From Archilochus colubris (Eukaryota; Chordata; Aves; Apodiformes; Trochilidae): a stretch of 64,000 nucleotides of DNA. The translations under genes and the position numbers were made by a program. Below the pieces are notes generated by a model, which saw nothing but the letters and a program-made list of their open reading frames with translations, did no database searches and was not told where the DNA came from. The DNA is taken from assembly GCA_023079485.1 (NCBI GenBank), contig CM041104.1:7176864-7240863 (forward strand). The letters are read 5' to 3'. Of this stretch, positions 21,805-34,318 are shown one piece after another. Every line of letters begins with the position of its first letter. Positions within the stretch are counted from its first letter, which is position 1.

Positions 21805-24800
21805 GTAGGAGCTCCCGGGGGGCTGGGGTTGCCAGCAGCACTGTCAGGGGCTCAGTGCTTGGAGGGGCATTCTGGCAGAGAGTGGGAGCCCTGGTATTTG
21901 CGGAGGGAGTGGAGAGGGTTGGTTTGCTGCACAGAAGCCTCCCCAAGCCCAGTTGGTGTCTGGCAGCACATGAGGGTTCCCCTCCATTCGGCTGAGCTGG
22001 GTAGAGCAGGACAGGGCTGAGTGGCTGGAGTGCAGGGGGGTTTGCTGGGTAATTAACTACTGATTGCCTCCCTAAGGAGCGGAGCTCAGGGACACATTGC
22101 AGCAGCAGGACTCACCCTCCAGGCAGGGCCCTGGGTTGGTGACCTCAGATTTAGAGAAGCAAAGGGAAGGGAGAGCAGGCATGAGCCCCTGCCCTCTGAG
22201 CTCAGCCCTGGCTGCAGCCACCCCAGTCCCTGCAGTTGGGAAAAGTACCTTGGTGTCCTGGTGATGTGTTTGCCTGTTGATGATTTTGTCATTCAGCTGC
22301 CTACTCACTTCCCATCTCCTCCTCCTCCCAGCTACTGCCCTCGTTCCTCCTTTTTCTCTGTCCACATGGACAATCACTCTCTTGCCCCATCTCCTTGGAT
22401 GGGTCAGCATGTGAGCATGGGACACTCTTGCCTGCTCACTGCCCATTTCCAGGAGGCTATCCCATTCCAGTTACAAACTCTACATAGGCAGAGACATGGA
22501 CTGTTATAAAGAAAAGGGCTGAAACTCAGAGTCTGGCTTAAGTCTCTGAAATCACCAGTTCTGCTGTGATTTTGAGTGAGCAGGACTTGATTTCCAGAGC
22601 CTGAAATGGGCTTCAGCTTCTCTTAAAGTCTTTGTTTTTCCAACTCATTTTGTCATTGCCTGACTTGCGCGGGAACCTTCATTTCCCAGGAGAGATGATT
22701 CAGTTGCAGATGGGAAGCAAACAGCCCAGAGAACATGTATTTCTTCATGAACTTCTAAGTCTTTCCAGTTCAGCTTTTCCTTCAGCACAGAAAGGTTTCA
22801 AGCAAGTCCTGACTCCTGCAGAAGCTCTTGCTTGCTCTCGAAGGGTCACCAGCTGCTATGGCAGCCTGGGGCAGGGTGTTTGGCAGGGAGGCCTCTAAAC
22901 ACTACAGGGCAGTACCTAAAGGTGCGGGTTTATGGACCTCTCCTTCCAGAGCAGTGCTGCTCCCCCTTCCGTGCTGTGCTGTGAAGTGGCTCCAGCATCC
23001 TTAGGACAAGTGGCTGAGGCTGTTACCTGATGGGGCTGGATGATGGGCTCTCTAGCTCCTGGAAACAACTTGTGCTCTCCTTTCTGTTTCATGAGAAGTT
23101 TTCTCAAGATGGTCGTTACCTCCTGAAATATTTTAGCATTATTAGGAGAGCTGGAGACATTAGGATTAAAGCTAGCACTGAGTTTTTAACCTTTGAAGCA
23201 TTTTCCAGGGGTTTCAGCTATGGTTTGTTGAATGCTTCTTTGGAAATGGAATCACACCAGCAACTCTTCAAAACAAGCTGTGCTGAGGGTGATAGAAGAA
23301 GAAACCCCAGTGCTGCTCCTGGTGGCTGGCAGCTGGGTTGGTGGCTGTCAAATGGATACAATGCTGTGCCTTAAAGGCAGCTGCAATCCAGAGTTTTCCA
23401 TAAACATCTTTCACAGGTTGGATATTATATACAGCATGATTGCTTTGTTTTGTGTATAGTCCTAGTGCAATTACTATGAGTGCCCATAAAATCAGAGGGA
23501 GGAAAGTGTTAGTTCTGCACAAAAGCCAAGGGAAACCACAGTTATTTTGATGGGAGTTTTGATGAGAGCAGGAACAGGAGTGCTTGGAACAGAGCAAATC
23601 CTACTCCTGCCAGAGCATCCACCTAGAGCAGTGCCTGAAACGCAGCCAGAGGCTTTTGCTGGGCAGATGGAGGGGCAGAAGCTGCAGTGAGTCATGATTC
23701 TGCATCTAGTTATATGGGAAAAGCCAACAACCCAACCATCCAAGGAGGAAAGAGGCCTCCAGAGACCCCAGAGGATCAGACCTGGAGGCTGCCTGGAATT
23801 TGTCACCCTGAGCAGGGGCAGCCAGAGCCACAGGAATTATATTTTCAGGGAGATGCTGCATCTTGAGAAATCCCAGAGGGGTGGTGGGGGCAGAGCAAAG
23901 GGGAAGCATGAGCTGAGTACTGGAGAGTGGGAAGATCAGATATTGACCTTTGGGACAGATATTGACCTCTTATGCTCTTCTGTGGAGCATTGCTGTCTGA
24001 CAGGCTTCACTTGTGCAAGAGCTTCTCAAGACCCTTCAGTCAGCAGGTTGTGTCCCAGTGAAGCAGGACCCCAACCCCACAACCCCTATGAGTTTGGTGG
24101 GGTGATGGTGTACCCCAGCTGCCAGATTCCCAGCACAGAGCAGTGGTGTGAGGGCTCTTTGGCTCCTGGCAGCCAGGAGAGCAGAGCAAGGTGAGGGGGT
24201 GAGCAGGGGGTGTGTGTAGCTCAGGTGGTCCCTTTGACCAAGGTACAGCACCCATATCAGCCCTTTAGGGCCAGAGGGGATGCGGCTCTTCCAGGCCCCG
24301 TGCCCATAGTCCTCTGGAAGATGTCCAGAAGGAGCAGAACAACACAAGGCCTGAGAGTTTGCTGTATTTATCACCTATGGAAGCAAAGCCTCCCAGGTAA
24401 AACCACCAGCTGCCTCCCAGCACAAATTTCACCTGTCGGAGAGGGACCACTAGAGGGAGCGAGATTCCTAAAAAAGGGTCCTGAAGTTTGGGATGCTGGT
24501 GCCCGATCTCAGCGCTGACCAGATTCATTTTTACACGAGCACCAAAAGTAAGTTCCTAGCATTTCAAAAATGCTACAGTCACTTCCCTCAGCAAGATAAG
24601 AGTGAGGAAAGGAGACAGGTTACACGCAGATGATGCTGAAGACATCTTTCCCCATTGTGAAGATATGAGAGTGAGTTTGGGGTAGGTGGTCAGGTGCTAC
24701 CCAGCAGAGACATCCTGTGTCAGCACAGCTTTGCTAAACTCACACCCAGAAGAACTGCATGGATGGCTGTCTTTAAAAGGCAAATTTCAAGCTTGCAGCA

Positions 24801-27670
24801 AGCCCAGGGCAGGGCTGCCCATCCCCAGCCCGGGATCTGGATGCAGTGGCCTCAGGGAGCACTGAAGGCATTTAGTGAGGCAGGGTTAAATTTTTACTGT
24901 GCTGTTTGCCTCCCAGGACAAAGGCAACTTCTTTGCAGGGCAGGGAGGATGTGTAGCAGGAAATATGTTTTGGTTCCAGCACTATGTGATCTTCTGTGGC
25001 CAGAAGGGAGGTGGTGGGGACTTGCTTGGGCAAGAGCTGGCAGAGTGTTCACTGGCACTGCTGGCATTTCCATAACAACCAGCCAAAAAAGCAGGGGCAG
25101 TTATGGCTAAAAAACAGATGAATCACTGACTCTTTTCCAGAGTACATTTCTTTTGGTCTCAGAAAGGACCAGAATGAGCTTACTTTTCAGCCTTATTAGG
25201 ATATGCTTCCCTCGGTGCTGTGGCTTGGATGTTCAGATCAGTGTTCACAACCATCATGGGTTACTGAACAGTGAAATGAGGCAGAGAGTTACAACAGCTG
25301 AAAAGCTGCTTCAGTCTAAGGAGAAAGCATGTGAGCAGTATTGATGTATTAATTTTAAAGGAGACATTTTGGCCATTCAGAAACCTCCTGGCCAGAAGTG
25401 AAACCTGCCAGAGAGCAGATCTAAGTATATAAAAACTCTGGGATTTATTCTCTCCAGCCCTGTGGTGGGTAACTGTGCCTCAGGAACTGAAACAATGGCT
25501 GTGCTGAGTGAGGAGTGCCTGTGTCTCAGCAAGGGCCTGCAGAGATGTGGTATATCACTTTTCTAGGATTTTATTTTGCAGCAATCCTGCTGCCTAGGAC
25601 TGCTGAAGTTGTTGGAAAGACTCCAACAACTTTGTCCCAGAGACAGCCCTTTGACAAGGGCTCTTCCAAGCAGGACCAGGACATGTTCAGTTTCTTCATG
25701 GGATGGAGAAAGCTCTGAGCCTGCCCTCATCTCCCAGCAGCATCAGTCCCAATAAACTGCCTAGCAGGGAGTAAATTCTGATTGAAGTTGTACTTAGGAT
25801 CACTTAAGTTGTGGAGCTGGTTGCATTTTGCTGTAGGGCTCAGCTATTTGCACAGTTTTGTTCCAATCAGCTTCACTCAGGTTGTTGGGAAACAAACCTC
25901 ATGTGCATCAAAAGTATGGCAAAAGCAATTCTGCAAACCTCAGAGGTGGGGCTGGAGAAGGCAGCAGGCTGACTGTTCCATTGCTTCTGTGGCTATTTGT
26001 TTGCTATAGAGATATATAGAGAAGTAGGGACTGCATGCACCTCTCATGTACTAGGTTGATCTTCGCTGAGCTGGTGCCTGGGAGCTCTCTGTTCCCAGGT
26101 CTTGCAGTGCAGACCACAGCAATATGGTCTCACCACTGCTATCATGATGAGGGGTGGCCAAGCCTGGCTTGCCCTGATAGCCTTGGTGGCTGCAACCATG
26201 CTGGGACACAGATTTTGACCACAGTCAACTGTGTGACAAGCATCTGCATTCCACTCCCAGCCTATCTGAACTATTTCTGTAAACCAGATTATCAGCCCCA
26301 GGAGTATTTCTATAAACCAGATTATCAGCCTCGCAGTTGCACACCAGATAGGGTGGCTGGAACCCAAAAGCTCATGAGATGGGTTTCACTCTGGGATCCA
26401 GCCTTGTAAAAGGCACTGAAAAGCTCTGAAGACACCTTTTACTGACACGTCTTCTACAGTTCTTCATATCTTTCCCAGAAGGCAACAAACATGCTGCAGT
26501 CTTAGCAACAGCCTCAGTACTGACTCTATCACTGCAAGATCTTATTCTGGGAAGCGTCCTCACATTCCCATTAAACCACACACAGCAAGACACTTCTATT
26601 TTGGCCACAGCTTGATAATAGTCCCTTTCTTGTAGGGAAAGTTTTGTTGCTACTACCAACCACCCCTGGTTTCTACTCAAAGCATTACAGGAAGGCAGAG
26701 TTCCTTGTGAATAAGTAAAAAAAGCACTTCAAGGACAGCTGAGAGACTGTGAATGTGATCTAAGGGCTTATTTCCATATTGAGAACTGGAGTTATTGCAC
26801 AGCTCCCTTTGTGACATTTGAAATGCCACTGCCTTACTATGCGTGTGGCTTCAGCGTTTGCTCATATTTTCCTCCTTGGGGATGCTTGTGTTCCATAAGT
26901 ATTTGTTGGAGAATGATTGTCACCTACCAGAAATAGTTGTTGAAATTATTAGGATCACTGGAGTTTCAGTACAAACCTCCTTTTCTTAAACAAGCTTGAG
27001 TCAAGCTGAGGGCAATTGCAGCTTACTTCTGAATCCTCAACATCTTCCTATTCCTAATATATTAATGTAGTACTTCCCTTGAGTGCTGCAAATTAAAATA
27101 ACCCCCACCAATTAACTAAGTAACTCCCATATCAGCACAAGTAGAAATTAGTGTAAGACTCCAGTCTTCTCTACTCCCAGCACTTCTCTGTACCAGGAGC
27201 TCATTCCCTGGAACAATATGGTTAGTGTAGGAAACCAGGAGATCCTAGGCAGAGTATTGAGATATACCTCATGGCACCCCCAAAACTTAGGTGCCCACTT
27301 TTGCACAAGATATTTTCCCAATTGATTTATTGTTTTATAAAGTTTCCAAATTTGCATTCTGGTACAGATATTGGTGTGATTATCCCAGACCATTTCCAGG
27401 CTGGTAGGTGCTTGTCATACGGAGTTTAAAAGGCTCTTCAATGTTAGGTTAAAAATTATCATGAAAGGGGTTTATGCAAGATTGTTTTATGAACAAAGAG
27501 GATCTGCAAAGGAATAGCCCCATGGCTTGAATGCCTATTTTAAATGGTTAAAGAGAGATAGAAGCAATATGTAGCCTCAGTTAGCTGTCTGGACCATTTC
27601 TCTGGGTGGGAAAATTCTGCAGGAGATTTAGCATCATCTATTTCTCTTTTTGCATATCCTCACTGCCTAG
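21805..27670 (+). other. TRHR3: TRH receptor intron
   Basis: A 5.9-kb phase-0 intron from GTAGGA to the CACTGCCTAG acceptor. It contains a two-copy 33-bp tandem duplication at 26272-26336. No other coding exon or complete transposable element was recognised. Confidence 0.85.
26272..26336. repeat. Two-copy 33-bp tandem duplication
   Basis: Copy 1 (26272-26304) and copy 2 (from 26305) both run TATTTCTRTAAACCAGATTATCAGCC and differ at a few positions. It lies inside the TRH receptor intron. The unit length is a multiple of three and the local plus-strand frame stays open across both copies, but I see no protein family there. Confidence 0.85.
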
Positions 27671-28051
27671 GTGACCAAAATGTTGGCTGTGGTGGTGGTG
27701 CTCTTCGCCCTCCTGTGGATGCCTTATCGCACACTGGTGGTGGTGAACTCCTTCATGGACCCTCCCTACCTGAACATCTGGTTCCTTCTCTTCTGCCGCA
27801 TGTGCATCTACCTGAACAGTGCCATTAACCCCATCATCTACAACCTCATGTCACAGAAGTTCAGGGCTGCTTTTAGGAAGTTATGCAAGTGTGAAGAGAA
27901 GATTCCTGAGAACCCTGTGCCCTACACCGCCCCGGTGTACTACAGCGTTGCGAAGGACTGTTCCCATGACAGCTCCGATCACAATGTGACAGAACAAGAA
28001 GATCTGAACAATCTCCCTGTACCTGCAAAGAAGAACAAGGCTGCCAAATAA
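27671..28051 (+). CDS. TRHR3: TRH receptor (TRHR3 type), coding exon 2: TM6 to C terminus
   Basis: Encodes residues 263-388 and the TAA stop. It opens [20 protein letters not shown], nearly identical to the start of TM6 in TRHR1, with Y281 and R305 at the positions of human Y282 and R306 that contact TRH. TM7 carries NSAINPIIY, the NPxxY motif. Helix 8 ([14 protein letters not shown]) ends with C334 and C336, the usual palmitoylation pair. The remaining tail is unlike TRHR1: it is short, tyrosine-containing, rich in acidic and Ser residues, and ends in lysines and alanines (KKNKAAK). The total of 388 residues is close to the 398 of human TRHR, so the receptor looks intact. Confidence 0.93.
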   Translation: MTKMLAVVVVLFALLWMPYRTLVVVNSFMDPPYLNIWFLLFCRMCIYLNSAINPIIYNLMSQKFRAAFRKLCKCEEKIPENPVPYTAPVYYSVAKDCSHDSSDHNVTEQEDLNNLPVPAKKNKAAK

Positions 28052-28355
28052 ATCCTGGGACCCTGAAACAATGCACGGAGTGGGAACTATGCGGCTGTAT
28101 GCACTGAGTTGGTAAAGTGCCAATAGGAATTGTGTTGATACTGCAGCAAGCTGAATTTAATACCACTCCAGGGCATTTGACAAAAGAGATTCAAATTAAT
28201 TTGTTTTTCCTTAACGTTAATTTTTTCTTGTTTAGTGAAGTGTTAGGCACAGGTCAATGTTTAGCAGCCTTAAAGACTCTGTAAATATAGTGGTGCAATG
28301 GCTGTCTGTGTTACATGCAAGTGTGGCTGCCTGTTGTGTGGGATCAGACACTGAA

Positions 28356-28361
28356 AATAAA
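28356..28361 (+). terminator. TRHR3: Candidate polyadenylation signal for the TRH receptor
   Basis: AATAAA 305 bases after the stop codon. Another AATAAA at 28047-28052 overlaps the stop itself, and an ATTAAA lies near 29483. Which is used cannot be told from sequence. Confidence 0.35.
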
Positions 28362-31300
28362 TCCAGAGAGAGAAGTGTATTCAAGGGGAAAAAAGATGGG
28401 TCAATTTTGTTGAATTTAGATGCCTCTGATACAGCACCCTGTAGGAGCTGCTCCTTCAGTATCCTTTGAGAGTTAACTATCTGGCATTTAAGAAATCCCA
28501 GCATAGTTGTCTGAGGCAGACACACACCTCAGAAGGAGATGAATGCCTCCTGAGATGCAACTATTTCTGTCCATTGACTGTAAAGGGACTCTAGCAGGTG
28601 GAAACTCCTGTGTTAAGAATGAATGAGGCTGGGTGAGATGAATGTCACCCTATGGCTCTGGAAATATTGCTGTGCTGGTAGCAGATAAACCCAAGGTCCA
28701 GACCAGTTGGATTTGTTACAGGAAAAAAATGAAAAACTAGAAGTGAGTGTTCCCAAAGTTAACAGTAATAATTCCATCATTGTTGGCTAAGCTGCTTTTG
28801 GATAATTTTACCTTTTCTGTACCAATCTAGTTGCTTAAGCTGGATACTGTAGCCTTGTCCTGTAAGCCCTGGTGTGCTGTACCTGCATACTGCCCTGCAG
28901 CATTGCTGTCTATCCCAGCTACAATTGCATTTGAGTAGCAAGTGAGTCTTTAATTTCCTGAGAATAATTTGTGAAAGTCCAGCAAGTGTTTTGTGGTAAC
29001 TGGCACACTAACTGTAAGACATTAATAATATGTATTGCTGCTCTCATCTCATGAGCAAGGTGGACATTTATAACCTGAAGTGTCCAAGAAATCAGGCTAA
29101 GGACACTTGCTCCAGACTTGCAAGAGACTATCTAGACTTGGAGTAAAATGTACAAAATTATACATGAGCCAAACAAAACCAGGGTCAGACACCAGTAATC
29201 CTGCAGTGACTGTATACATTTATTTGAACAGCTTATTTAGACTCACTCTTCAACATTATTTTTCATCTAACTATAATGTTAAATGTTTATAGGATTTTGC
29301 ATCCACTTTGGAAAAGATCATTGTGATATTTCTAAGGCCACAAGATGTTAAGTAACTGTTGTCTGTGTATGGGAAATCACTTCCCTGGACAAGTCAGAAC
29401 AGACCTCATCTCCCACTGATGTGTTGGGAACTGTCTGGGACTGGTTTCATTTTGGTGGTTTTGCATGTATTATTGTGAGTTATTAAACTATCTATTTCTT
29501 TCCACAAATAACTGAAGGACGAGGAAAGAGAACATTGTTTTTTGTAATTACTTGAAACAGCGTCTTTGGAACTTGGAACAGCCCTTTATTGCTGCTAAGT
29601 TCTGAAGAGATATTTAAGATTTGCTTGAAGAAAATGTGTTTTTGCTACAATGTGAGAAAACTGTTCCATTTAGCAAAAGAAACTATGAAATGAAACAATT
29701 TGCTTGTGACAATTCTTCTGTACTACAGAATTTTTTCCCTCTTAGAACAGACTTTTCTTTAGCAGCTCAGAGCAAACCATTGATAAAAGCATCTGCAGAC
29801 AAACCAGAGCAGTAAGAATGAAGGTGCCTTGAAGTAACACACAGGGGAGGTGTAGAAGGAGGAAGGGGAGGGCTGGGGTGGCTGCTGGTTCCCTAGAGAT
29901 GCTGAAATCCGGGCTAAGGTTTGGATGTGTCATCTCTTACGTGGGCTGGGTTGAAGCTCACAGGAACCAAGCTGGGATCTTGTGCTAATGAGTCCTTCCA
30001 ATGCATCAGAGTTGTCTTCTCAAAATATAACCTCTTCCCCTTAAACCACTCCATGCCCTGTACATCAGCGTAGGAATTAGTTTCCTTCATCTTCACAGCC
30101 AACTGTGGCTCACACCTCCCTGACGCACAGGCTCCTGAGCTCACAGGCACTTTTGGGTCCACATATAACCAGAGCAAGCAGCATCCCATCCTCTCCTTTC
30201 TCTTTCCATCTCTGCTCTCCAGACAACTAACCTGTACGGCTGTAAGGGGATAAGGGATGGTAAGGAAGGAAGCGAGGAGCAAATTATCCTTTCTTAGCAA
30301 CCCTGTAAACCTGGTGGGGCTGGAGAGGAGGAAGAGCCAGGGCTCTGCATCCTCATGCTGTTTGCTTTGGTACAGTAACTAGATCAGGGCAGCAAAGCAG
30401 AGCCCAGCTGGGAGGCTGTGGAGGACAGAGCCTCCCTGGAGCATCAAGCACAGGCAGCATCTCTTGGGCAGTGGCTGTCCCACATCCCCAGCTCTTCATC
30501 CTGTGGATGGGGGTGTAGGGAGCAGCAGGAAAACTGGCTTTGCTCTGAGGCCACATGGAAAGGGATGTTACTGTCCCAACTTGGAAACCCACCTGCATGC
30601 AGACCTAAGGCATTTCTCAGACACAGAATGTGCAGTTTGACAAATGGCCTTGTTCTCTGTGAACTCAAGGAGCAGCTCAACTCTGAAGCATTTCCAGCAG
30701 GATTTTTTTAAACCTCCCCATCACATTTGCATTCTTCACTATTCCCCTTTACAATTTTTTTCTGCCAGAGACAGAGACATCCTAAAAGCACTATTCTCTT
30801 AATTAAATTTCAGCCCCATGCCAACAGCTAATTGATGGGTCTGAAATTTTTTGTTCGGCATACTTGGGATTCAATTAAAACCCCATTCTTTTCTCCCTCT
30901 TCTACCTTTATCCACCAACTACTGCATGACCTTTTGTTATTTCTTGGGAAGTAATTGGCAGATCAATCTCCCCAGTACAATGAGATCTTCAGCAAATGCA
31001 CCAGAGCATTAAACTGAGGAATGAGTTCTCTCCTCAGCACATATTCTGACATGTGAGGTGGATTTGAGAGTTTTAGGTGGAAGTGGAGGCAGTTCAGCCC
31101 TCAGCTTGCTAAGGAGGTGCTGGTTGAGAGTACAGGCAGCTGCATGGTGTCAGGAAATAAATCACCAGCAGAAAGGAATTAAAAGAAATAACTCATCACT
31201 GTAACTTCTTCTGTATGTCCAGTGTTTGAATAAAACCCTTAATTCCTTACAAGAAATCAAAGAGCCCCCACATCTCCCTCAAGCTTGAGACTAGATTACC

Positions 31301-33945
31301 TTGTACCCTACAACACCCCAGCCCACTGCTTTATATACGTGCCACCAAGTAAAGAATCTCCCCCTCTGCTTGTTCAGAGGTTGCTCCTCAAACCAAGGCA
31401 CCTATTCTGGGGAGCACACTGTGACACACAGGGGACTGAAGCTTGCCAGTCCTTTGGGACTGACTCTGATTTACTAAAACACCAGTATAGCAGTTAACCA
31501 GCCCTGCACATTTCTGCCCTGCCAGGGTCTATACACAAGGGCACCACTGGCATTGCCTGTGCCCCAGCTTGGGGCATTTTCCCAGCTATCACCTGAGGGA
31601 GGGAATGTGGCTGCAATGCCACAGGTCCTCTGTGCCAGGGGTAATGGGCAGAAGTATTAAGGAAAATGATTTATAGTTGCTGAATTGTCTTTAATAACCA
31701 TCTTGTGAGTTGTGCTGTTTCTATAGACTGGGGATACTGTGAGTGCACCAGCAGCCATGTGCTGCTCGTCCAAAAGGGAATGCTTAAGATCATGGGGCCA
31801 GGAGCCTTCAAAAGCTTTCCTGTCTCAAGGAGAAGGTTTTGGGGTGGTCTTGGTGCTGTCAGAGTTTTGAGACAGTCCTTGAGGGCCTGCTGTGTGATCA
31901 GCTTCTGTTGGCTGACCCTGTCTGCCCTTGTAGGCACAGTGTGGGTGGCTGGTCAGAAGAAATAAGATAAAAGCAACTTTTCCCTGCCATGCAGTGCCAG
32001 TGTTTCTGGCAGAAGAGGACAGGAGCTGGTGGCTACTGTGAGACCCCTTTCTGCCAGTCCTGAGCTGGGCATGGTGGAGTTGCTGGGCATGGTTTTGTTG
32101 GAGCTGCTAACAATGTCTATGCCCTGATGCATTAATGCCCATGGGACTTGCTTTGGCTTCCTCTAGGGAGGGTCCTGGAGTGGTGTGGACCTCATTCCTT
32201 GGCTCTGGGACACAGAGGAGCACAGTAACCCTTCTATGCTTCTCAGCACCTACTCACTGCTGGGGCTACCCCAGCTCTGGCCCTTCCTCTCACAGAAGTC
32301 CAAGAGGGGCTGGTCCTATGAGCCTTGCTGCCCCACAAGGATGGTGGTTTGGCCATCGCCAGGATGCCTGGGCAGGTCACTCTCAAAGGACACCAGGGCT
32401 CAGGTTGCAACTTCCCTCCCAGTGCTGGAGGCTGAGGCTGCTGCCCTTCGGTCACAGGATCAGGCCAGTGCCTTTATCCTGCTTCTCACATATCAGACAC
32501 CTCCCTGCCTGCTCCTGGGTACACTCAGCCAGGAGCAGTGTCAGGGACATTACCCCTGAAACCAACAACTCCCAAAGCAGAGGCCCAGAGCTGTTCCCCC
32601 TACCCTGGGGAAGGGGCAGGCTTTTTCTTCTGCCATTATCAATAGTTTTGAAGCAACAGGTCATTGCTTCAGCAGCAGACCCACCTCCCTGCAGTCTCTG
32701 CCACCCATAGGCCAAAGATCTGCTCAAAGCATCAGCCTGAGATTTATGAGGTGCAAAGGGCTCTGGTTACCCTGCTGCCCTCTGCCTCCTTCCAGAGACT
32801 GGATGAATGAGACGCTGCTGGTTCCTCCCATACCAGAAGCAAAACAAGCCCAGAGGAGAGTAAATATATCATTTCACTGCACCCAGAACCTTCAGCCTCT
32901 ACCAGAACATGAGATCTTCTATCATGAGACCCCTTGTGTCCTACAGAAGCCAGGGGAGCCCATGGTCCCTTGTAGAAGCTGAGCCTGTGTCCTGCCAGCC
33001 CCTCTGCACAGCATGGTTTTGCTCATGTGAGACACTCCAGAAATAGAAAAGGGATTCAGGGTTTTGGCTACACTGGATTCCTCATGCTCCCAGGCCTTGC
33101 TGCCCCTGGCTGTTGCTGGGCTTTGCTGTCCCATCCTCCCCACAAAGCACTCTTCCCCTGTCTGCCTCTTCCCTATCCCTTGTGCCTGGCTTTCCTCTCC
33201 CTGAGGCTGTTTCAAGAGGCTGAGAGGACAGCCACTCCTCTCTAAATCCAGGAGGACCGTGGCGCCAGAGGAGCAGGCAGCAATGCACAGCTTGGAAGAA
33301 ACTTGGCTGGAGCACTGGGGGTTGGTAGGCAGCAAAGTGACCTGTGGCAGCCATCAGCATTGCCTGGGCAGGCATCAGGCCAGCAAGATGCAGAAGCCAG
33401 CATGAGGGTAGCACAGAGCTCGCTCGGAGAGCTGGAAGTGTCCTCAAACATCTGGCACCATACTATTAAAAAGTGTAAGTGAAAACATTTCTCTCTGCAA
33501 AGTACTCCCCCATCAACAAAAAATATGAGATTTTGAAACAAATATTGGGAAGAAACTGAAAACAACCCAGATGACACCTATGAAATTCTGTGCCGTATGT
33601 TGTTGAACTCTCCTTTAAGACATGAATGGAAAGAAACCTGGAGATTGGCCCCCAAAGATCCAACATGGATACAGTGAGCAGATAACTGTTTATTATTGCA
33701 CGTAATCCAGCAGAACAACCGACAGAAAACTCCAGACAGTAGTACACAGATTGTAGTAAACAGCTTGCAAAATCTGTGATGAAGGTATTTTTGTGTGAAG
33801 AGTGAAATGTATCTGCATCTTTGTAAGACCTGAAAAGTATAATGCAATATCCTAGTCAGTTTTGAAAGCATGCAGTCTGAGGTAAATTTGTTATTTTGCA
33901 TCTAAGAAAACAAAATCCCTAAGGGGCTATATATATGTATGTATT

Positions 33946-33974
33946 TATATCCATATCAGTGCAATATGGATATA
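33946..33974. repeat. Perfect AT-rich inverted repeat (hairpin)
   Basis: Left arm TATATCCATAT at 33946-33956 and right arm ATATGGATATA at 33964-33974 pair perfectly around a 7-base loop (CAGTGCA). It sits inside a longer TA-rich stretch. Confidence 0.85.
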
Positions 33975-34285
33975 TTTATACGTCACATAAAAGCAAATCT
34001 ACCTACTTTTCTCAGAAGGTTACTAGGAGGAACGCACATTACTGAGTGCACATCACACGCATAAAAAATTGGGGGTGGGATTAACTTAGCTCTGTTGTAA
34101 AAGATCCACTTTGTGCTTAGTGGCAAATAAAAGCCCCTCAGGTCTCCCAATGGAAATTGTCTCAGTGGTTGATAAAAGCAGTTGGCATATGAAAACTGCA
34201 GAGCTGGCAAGTGAGTGCCAGCAGACAGAGATAAAACGTTAAAGGCAGCAGAGCCTGGGGTTTGCAACACATTTATACTTAAGGG

Positions 34286-34318
34286 AAAAAAAAAAAAGAA
34301 AAGAAAGAAAAGAAAGAA
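34286..34318. repeat. A-rich / GAAA purine tract
   Basis: A run of about 12 A followed by AAGA, AAAG and AAGAAAG units. Low-complexity purine DNA. Confidence 0.8.

Noticed and set aside
20982..21995. 337-codon open frame on the plus strand in another frame
   Set aside because: Overlaps receptor exon 1 out of frame and is His/Leu/Gly low complexity; a shadow.
26035..26700. Possible LTR/ERV remnant suggested by the open frame and local repeats
   Set aside because: No LTR ends, primer-binding site, polypurine tract or retroviral motif could be found; only the 33-bp duplication is supported.
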